Positions 59,001 through 64,000 of a stretch of 64,000 nucleotides of DNA are shown piece after piece. Both the position numbers and the translations under genes were made by a program. This stretch comes from Albula goreensis. Taxonomy: Eukaryota; Chordata; Actinopteri; Albuliformes; Albulidae. Within the stretch, counting starts at the first letter, position 1. The number at the start of each line of letters is the position of its first letter. The notes beneath the pieces are model-generated. The model was not told where the DNA came from and made no database searches. It saw only the letters and a list, made by a program, of their open reading frames with translations. Location of the stretch: contig CM040758.1 of NCBI GenBank assembly GCA_022829145.1, positions 11,526,128 through 11,590,127 on the forward strand, written 5' to 3'.

Positions 59001-60440
59001 GCTGCTTGTTTTTCCTCATTCTGTTCCAGAATCCTGCTGCTCTTCATTCTGCAATCCTATTTACCCCGAGTGTAACTTCCACTCTTAATACTGCAAACTT
59101 GGCCTTGATCAAATATGAAATAGCTCTGCTTTGTATTTTATTCAAATTTTCCTGCTCTCTACAAAAGAATAAACAATATAGTATCTGACAGACCAAGATA
59201 ACCATATTTGACCTCCAGTTCTCACGTGAAGGTCAGCAATGTTCTGAGTGAATGAAATCTCCCTTGAATATAAAGTGCTGTTTTTGAGATGTTGGTGTGG
59301 TGAAAAACTGTCCGTAAGGGGGCAGTAGAGGGTTAGGGGAGATGTGAGCTCTGTCTTTGCTGCTCTCCTGTGGCACAGCTGAATTCTGAAAAACAGGAGA
59401 GGGGGTGATACTGAGACCAGAACTCCAACACTATGCAGACACTGTCACAGTGCCTACAATGTTTTTACACTGCTCCACAAATATTGCTACTGTCTTTGCA
59501 GCATTTTAAGCACTCAGTTTATTGTGTATAAAACAGATCTGTGCTCTGATATCAATAACTGAAGGAACGATTCAATCAAGGTTGAGTGCATGCTTTTCCC
59601 ACCCACTAAAATGTAATATTTGGCATACAGTATTAATGTAAAACACACAGCATAATAGCAGACATCAGCACACACAGAAAAGCTTAACCTCCCACAGGCC
59701 ACATCACATAGAAAGTGTGTATTTATATAGTATATATGCAAACTCAATCACACGACAGCACATATGAACTTCAACGTACACGTACCAATAAGTAACATAT
59801 AACCTTAATCACTCCCAGAAGACCGACCCTCCTCGTTCTATAAGCAAACTTCTGTGCGCGTGCTCTTTGTGAGTGTATTTTAATCAGTTGTGATTCATGA
59901 TTGAGATCATTGAAAGCAAGCGGTGTGCTGTGCGCGCTGCTGACCTGTCCGTGGTCCTGAAGTGCTGCGTGCATTTGCTGCCCGGTTGATACAAGTGCCC
60001 GTAAATATTTGTCAGAGTATTTTTTATCAGAGTAAACCACGTTATCTATTTAATTTACTTAAGCTTCGAGACATATTCCAGAATTTTGGACCAATTTATA
60101 ACCATTCTAAAACAGAAGTTGTGATTAAACTACCAAAGTATATCAACATACTGCAGTCATTTTCATGAGTTTATGCTGATGCATGTTTGCATTTATCAAT
60201 ATAACACTTATAACCCTTCCATTCGCTGTTATCTACGATATGATTAGATATTGGTTGCTTTACACATGGCAGTCTAATGTTCTTGTGCATGTTTCTCGTA
60301 AGTCTTTCTTGTTTACTGTCTGTTAATGTCCTTATTTACCAGATTTATTTCAGCATAGTCCTTTCACACTGTCCTAATTAAAAACTATAAGTAGGTCTTG
60401 ACGATTTGTTGATTCTGACAACCTTGCAGCTAAGAAGCGC
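56050..60440. other. Intergenic region between cntln and sh3gl2
   Basis: 4.4 kb of mostly AT-rich sequence without a supported gene. The short open frames on both strands lack recognisable domains. Any regulatory element would have to be found by cross-species alignment. Confidence 0.65.
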
Positions 60441-60702
60441 GACATACACGTCTACTTCCGTTTTTACTTTCAGAGCCTAGTTACGTGAACAGCAAGCCCA
60501 CGTCACGAACGTGTCGACAGTGTGGATGATATTGCACGTCCCTATCGCAGCATTAGATAGCCAGCGTGCCTGGTGATCCCCGGGATTAGAGAGAGGCGGA
60601 AAGGGTTTGCCTCGGGAGCCGTAAACCTCGGTGATAGAAACAGCAATAGACAATATTAGAATACAAATAGATTCTGTAGAATAAACACGTGCAAGAAGAA
60701 CA
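60440..60702 (+). promoter_or_regulatory. sh3gl2: sh3gl2 promoter-proximal region and 5' leader
   Basis: GC- and CpG-richer than its surroundings. It holds CACGTCAC at 60499-60506, a CRE-like half-site (TGACG on the minus strand), and runs without a visible acceptor into the first coding ATG, so leader and first codons are probably one exon. An upstream ATG lies near 60527. No TATA box is evident; the start site is unknown. Confidence 0.5.
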
Positions 60703-60747
60703 ATGTCTGTCGCAGGGCTGAAGAAGCAATTCCATAAAGCTACTCAG
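60703..60747 (+). CDS. sh3gl2: Endophilin A1 first coding exon (partial gene)
   Basis: ATG in the context AACAATGT, then MSVAGLKKQFHKATQ and a consensus donor CAG|GTAAGA, phase 0. It is identical to the first exon of mammalian SH3GL2; the paralogues differ at two positions (SH3GL1) or one (SH3GL3) as I remember them. These residues form the H0 amphipathic helix that inserts into membranes ahead of the N-BAR domain in synaptic vesicle endocytosis. The BAR and SH3 exons are beyond the window, as expected from the very long first intron of this gene in vertebrates. Position next to cntln in the same orientation supports SH3GL2. If the genome keeps two teleost copies, a or b cannot be told here. 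Confidence 0.93.
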
Positions 60748-63700
60748 GTAAGAATTTGGGATTACGAGTTTCTATTATTTTGGGTGCAGTGTTGTTTTCT
60801 TGCTGAACGGGCGAATTGACTTTCCAGTTTGTGCACACCAATCAAATGGTTAAATCGCCTAAATACTGGGTGATCTAATTTAGTGTGTGTTTTCTTACAG
60901 GAACATTGTGTCAGTAATGCATGCCCTTTTTAAAGTTTACCAGTCCAACGGCATCTTGAATGCATATATTTGCAAGTGTAGATTTCCTTACCAGGAACTG
61001 CGTATGCTCGCCTAAACTGTATGAATATGGTTGTCACGAGTCTTGTTTAAACTCACGACGCTGCTCTTGAAAGCAAGTGCGATGGCATGTAATATGTTCT
61101 CGTGAACAACGCACCATCAAAATATCGGTTCTAATTACATTGAGAAAACAGATTTTTTTAAACCATTATTTGGTCAAAACAGGTTGAATGAATACTTGAC
61201 GACGGCTAGACAACCTAACCTTCAGATGACATTCGTTAGCGAGCCTCTCTGTTCTCGAGTCAATCGAAGGCTATTTTCTTATCGCTGTGCTAACATGCTT
61301 TAGGCTTACGTGAGTGGGTGGTAAATGTAGCGGGCACATAGGGATGTTATGTAACAGTGTTGAACATTCTGTTGGAAATCCCGTTTACACCTCGGCTTTC
61401 CCCTGCGGCTGACCTCACTGCTCTCTGAGCTGTCAAGTCTTCTTTGAGAGCAACGTTCTGTGCTGCAGGATTAAAAATGCAATTCACATACACGTATTGT
61501 TTTGCCATTATGACATCGTTGCACTTCAATACTTTGTGCAATAAAATACAGTTTATATCTATTTTACCTTTGAACAAAACACAAGTTTGCTATTAACAAC
61601 GCGTAAGAATAAGAGGGTATATTTTAATGAGGCCCCTCAAGTAAAATATGAACTTTCTTCATTCCCCAAAGATGCATGCATTTCAGAATACCTCCTTAAC
61701 AAGTGAAATGACTTAAGCGACACTCTTGCCTGACAAGGTATTTGACACAAGATTGATAGTCAATGCATAATCAAGCCTGTGTCATCTAAACATCCATAGC
61801 AACATGTGAATGTGGGATTAAAATGTAAAAATGCATGAAATAAATTCAGTTTAATTTCTGTGGAGTGCTGTCTGCTCTTCAGGTGACCTGTAGACTGCAT
61901 TAATGAGATGTGGGTAGAATTGAGATGGGGATTTAAAAATTTGAAATGACAGAATTTCAAGAGTGATTTTGCTGTGTCTCTACCATCGGTAATACAACCA
62001 TGGAAGTACCTACCTTGTATTTTTTGAGTGCACAGTATATAGTTCTCTGTCATTGGTGGTTCAGCACAGGATATATTGATGTGTATATTTAAGAATTCCC
62101 ACCTGTTTTCCCCTGTCCGAAGCAAAATTCATTATAAACTCATGTTATAAATAAAGGATAAATACAGACTAACTTGCAAAAGCCATGCATATTCATTGCA
62201 AACACTGTGGTAGACTGCACAGAATTGCAGTCACATAATTTATGCTAATCACTGTGCAAGCTGTGAAATCTGTCAATATGGTGATCGGTGACCTGAAGAT
62301 GTGCTAGCCACCATGAGAGCCATGCACTGTGCACTCCATATGTAGCAATGCTAATAACAGTGGTACTGGGTGAATAGCAGGGTTTATGTAGCTTAATGAA
62401 GGTTAAAGAATAAGGGGGCTGTATTTAGCAGAGTTTCAATAATGCTTGTGCCTCTCAGTGAGGCTATAGCTATATCACAATGTGTTCCACCTCAACTGGC
62501 AAAAGTGGGAAGGTCACCCTCTTTAAAATGTTATTCACTCCTGATTTGAATTGTAGATTGAGTAATATCTGAGACCCAGCTATATGTTTGTGGACTAAAA
62601 TAATATAGAGATGGTTTTTAATAGTACAGTAGATAATAGTATTTAGAGTTCTAAGTGACAGGACAGCCTCCTAGCCAGTACTTAAAGGTAGCAAATAAGC
62701 TTTTGAATACTTAAAGCTTCACCTCGTTTGCCCTTTGGTAGTGGTGTGTAAGTTTTCACTAACTGCAAAAAAAAAAAAAAAAAAGAATCATCACACTTCT
62801 ACTCATTCTTGGGAAACATTAATTCTTACTTGATAAATGTAGATTTTTGGTTTACATAAAAAGAGGTAGTGTACCTATTTTTGTCATGGCACTTCCCATG
62901 AGAATGAGTAGAATTTAGAAAGAGAGGAAACATGCGTGACATTTTGCTGTCTGTACCAACACCTCCATTTCTATGCAGAGACATTTTTGAACTTGACTGA
63001 AATGTAATAGTATACTCAGAATCTGATCTTTTCTCCAAATCACACAGGTCAGAATGTATCCATTTATTTATAACATGAAATATAGCAAAATAGTCACTAC
63101 TGTAACATAGCATTTTCTTTAATCATAATAAAAAGCAAATGTATTTACATAGTGCCTTTCAAGATCTAAAAGTGCTTTAGTTCCCTAAATAGATAGCTGC
63201 ACACCTGTAGTTGCTAGCTGTATGGTTTCAATTGTTAGTTGTAAGTAACTAACTAACTACGATGGTGTTTAATTGCATGGAACAATTTTACAAACACTAA
63301 GGCTTAAACCACAGATACTGTGCTATTTGCATAAAAGGAAGGATGAAGTTGAGAGGAAGATTTACTGCAATAGTTGCCAAACTTCCTGATCTCAAACCCA
63401 CAGAGACCCACAGCTTCTGTATTGAAATGTAACACAAAACAAGTTCATGTGTTGAATTAAAGTGTTAAAATGTTAAAACAACTAACTGTGCGCAGGATTG
63501 AATGTAATAAACGAAACAGATTCCATGTCCTACTTGGCTGTGTCAGTGTAAAGTGTATGAGATGCAGCACCTTTTTGCATGTGTTATTTCACAGCCCACG
63601 GTATTCACAGCATGATGAAAAAATCTAACACTGTATGAGTGTGCAGTATCGCAGTATCCTTGTGAGATTGGCTAACTATTTAGCAATGAGTCAGATTATT

Positions 63701-64000
63701 ATAAACACTATGAACACGGCTGTTATAATAAACACTTTGGCCTTCCTTAGGGAGTACTGCTGTTTTTTCCTCAGTGCTGTTTTTGTGATATATCGATGAC
63801 TGTGTTAGTAAAACTCACCCTATAACACAGAGCACTATGATCAGTGGCTTTTATGTCTGTCAGTCAGTGAGTGTGGAGCAGTGCTCTGGCATTCACTATG
63901 CGAAGCCTCTCTCACTGCAGAAACCTGCCTTACCTTACCTGCTCCCAGCACTGCAGCTGCCCTCCCTTTCCCTTTTTCCCTCTCTCACTCGCTCTCTCCC
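60748..64000 (+). other. Start of sh3gl2 intron 1
   Basis: 3.25 kb following the exon 1 donor. AT-rich with an A18 run at 62767-62784 and no second exon (the KVSEKVGGAEGTKLDD segment was looked for and not found). A pyrimidine-rich stretch closes the window without a visible exon. Confidence 0.75.
62767..62784. repeat. A18 homopolymer
   Basis: Eighteen A residues. No retroposed body was recognised upstream of it. Confidence 0.9.

Noticed and set aside
59771..60040. 89-codon minus-strand frame upstream of sh3gl2
   Set aside because: No domain or splice context; possibly part of a divergent transcript but nothing supports a protein.

Overview
The window is vertebrate nuclear DNA, most likely from a teleost fish. 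The evidence is split genes with GT-AG introns, a compact centlein gene (about 29 kb), dense CA/GT and CT microsatellites, and the gene order bnc2(-), cntln(+), sh3gl2(+). That order matches the BNC2-CNTLN-SH3GL2 block I know from human chromosome 9p. No species can be named from the sequence. There is no bacterial, phage or CRISPR content.

Layout. (1) 1-8.6 kb looks like an intron of bnc2 (basonuclin-2), transcribed leftwards. One conserved N-terminal bnc2 coding exon lies at about 8765-8857 on the minus strand. Its splice donor has been amplified into a six-copy, 37-bp tandem array. (2) 8.9-25.8 kb is non-coding: microsatellites plus two identical tRNA-Thr(AGT) genes in two diverged copies of a ~650-bp cassette. 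The second cassette is bracketed by 21-bp direct repeats. (3) 25.8-56.05 kb is the complete cntln (centlein) gene on the plus strand: one inferred non-coding exon and 26 coding exons, encoding about 1253 residues of mostly coiled coil, with a poly(A) signal at 56026. (4) 56.05-60.4 kb is intergenic. (5) 60.4-64 kb holds the promoter, 5' leader and first coding exon of sh3gl2 (endophilin A1, 15 residues forming the membrane-inserting H0 helix), then the start of its first intron.

The genes share an ancient neighbourhood rather than a pathway. Centlein is a centrosome-cohesion protein, endophilin A1 acts in synaptic vesicle endocytosis, and basonuclin-2 is a zinc-finger regulator.

The most unusual theme is structural. 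At three exon ends (the bnc2 exon, cntln exon 15 and cntln exon 16) the coding end plus the 5' splice site is tandemly duplicated into the adjoining intron. A fourth tandem repeat runs into the acceptor of cntln exon 6, and cntln exon 16 carries an in-frame 84-bp coding duplication. The cntln reading frame is also uncertain at the exon 9/10 junction: the best-looking splice pair needs a one-base frameshift, while a weaker pair keeps frame. Exons were read by eye from splice signals and from memory of family proteins; no alignment or transcript data were available.
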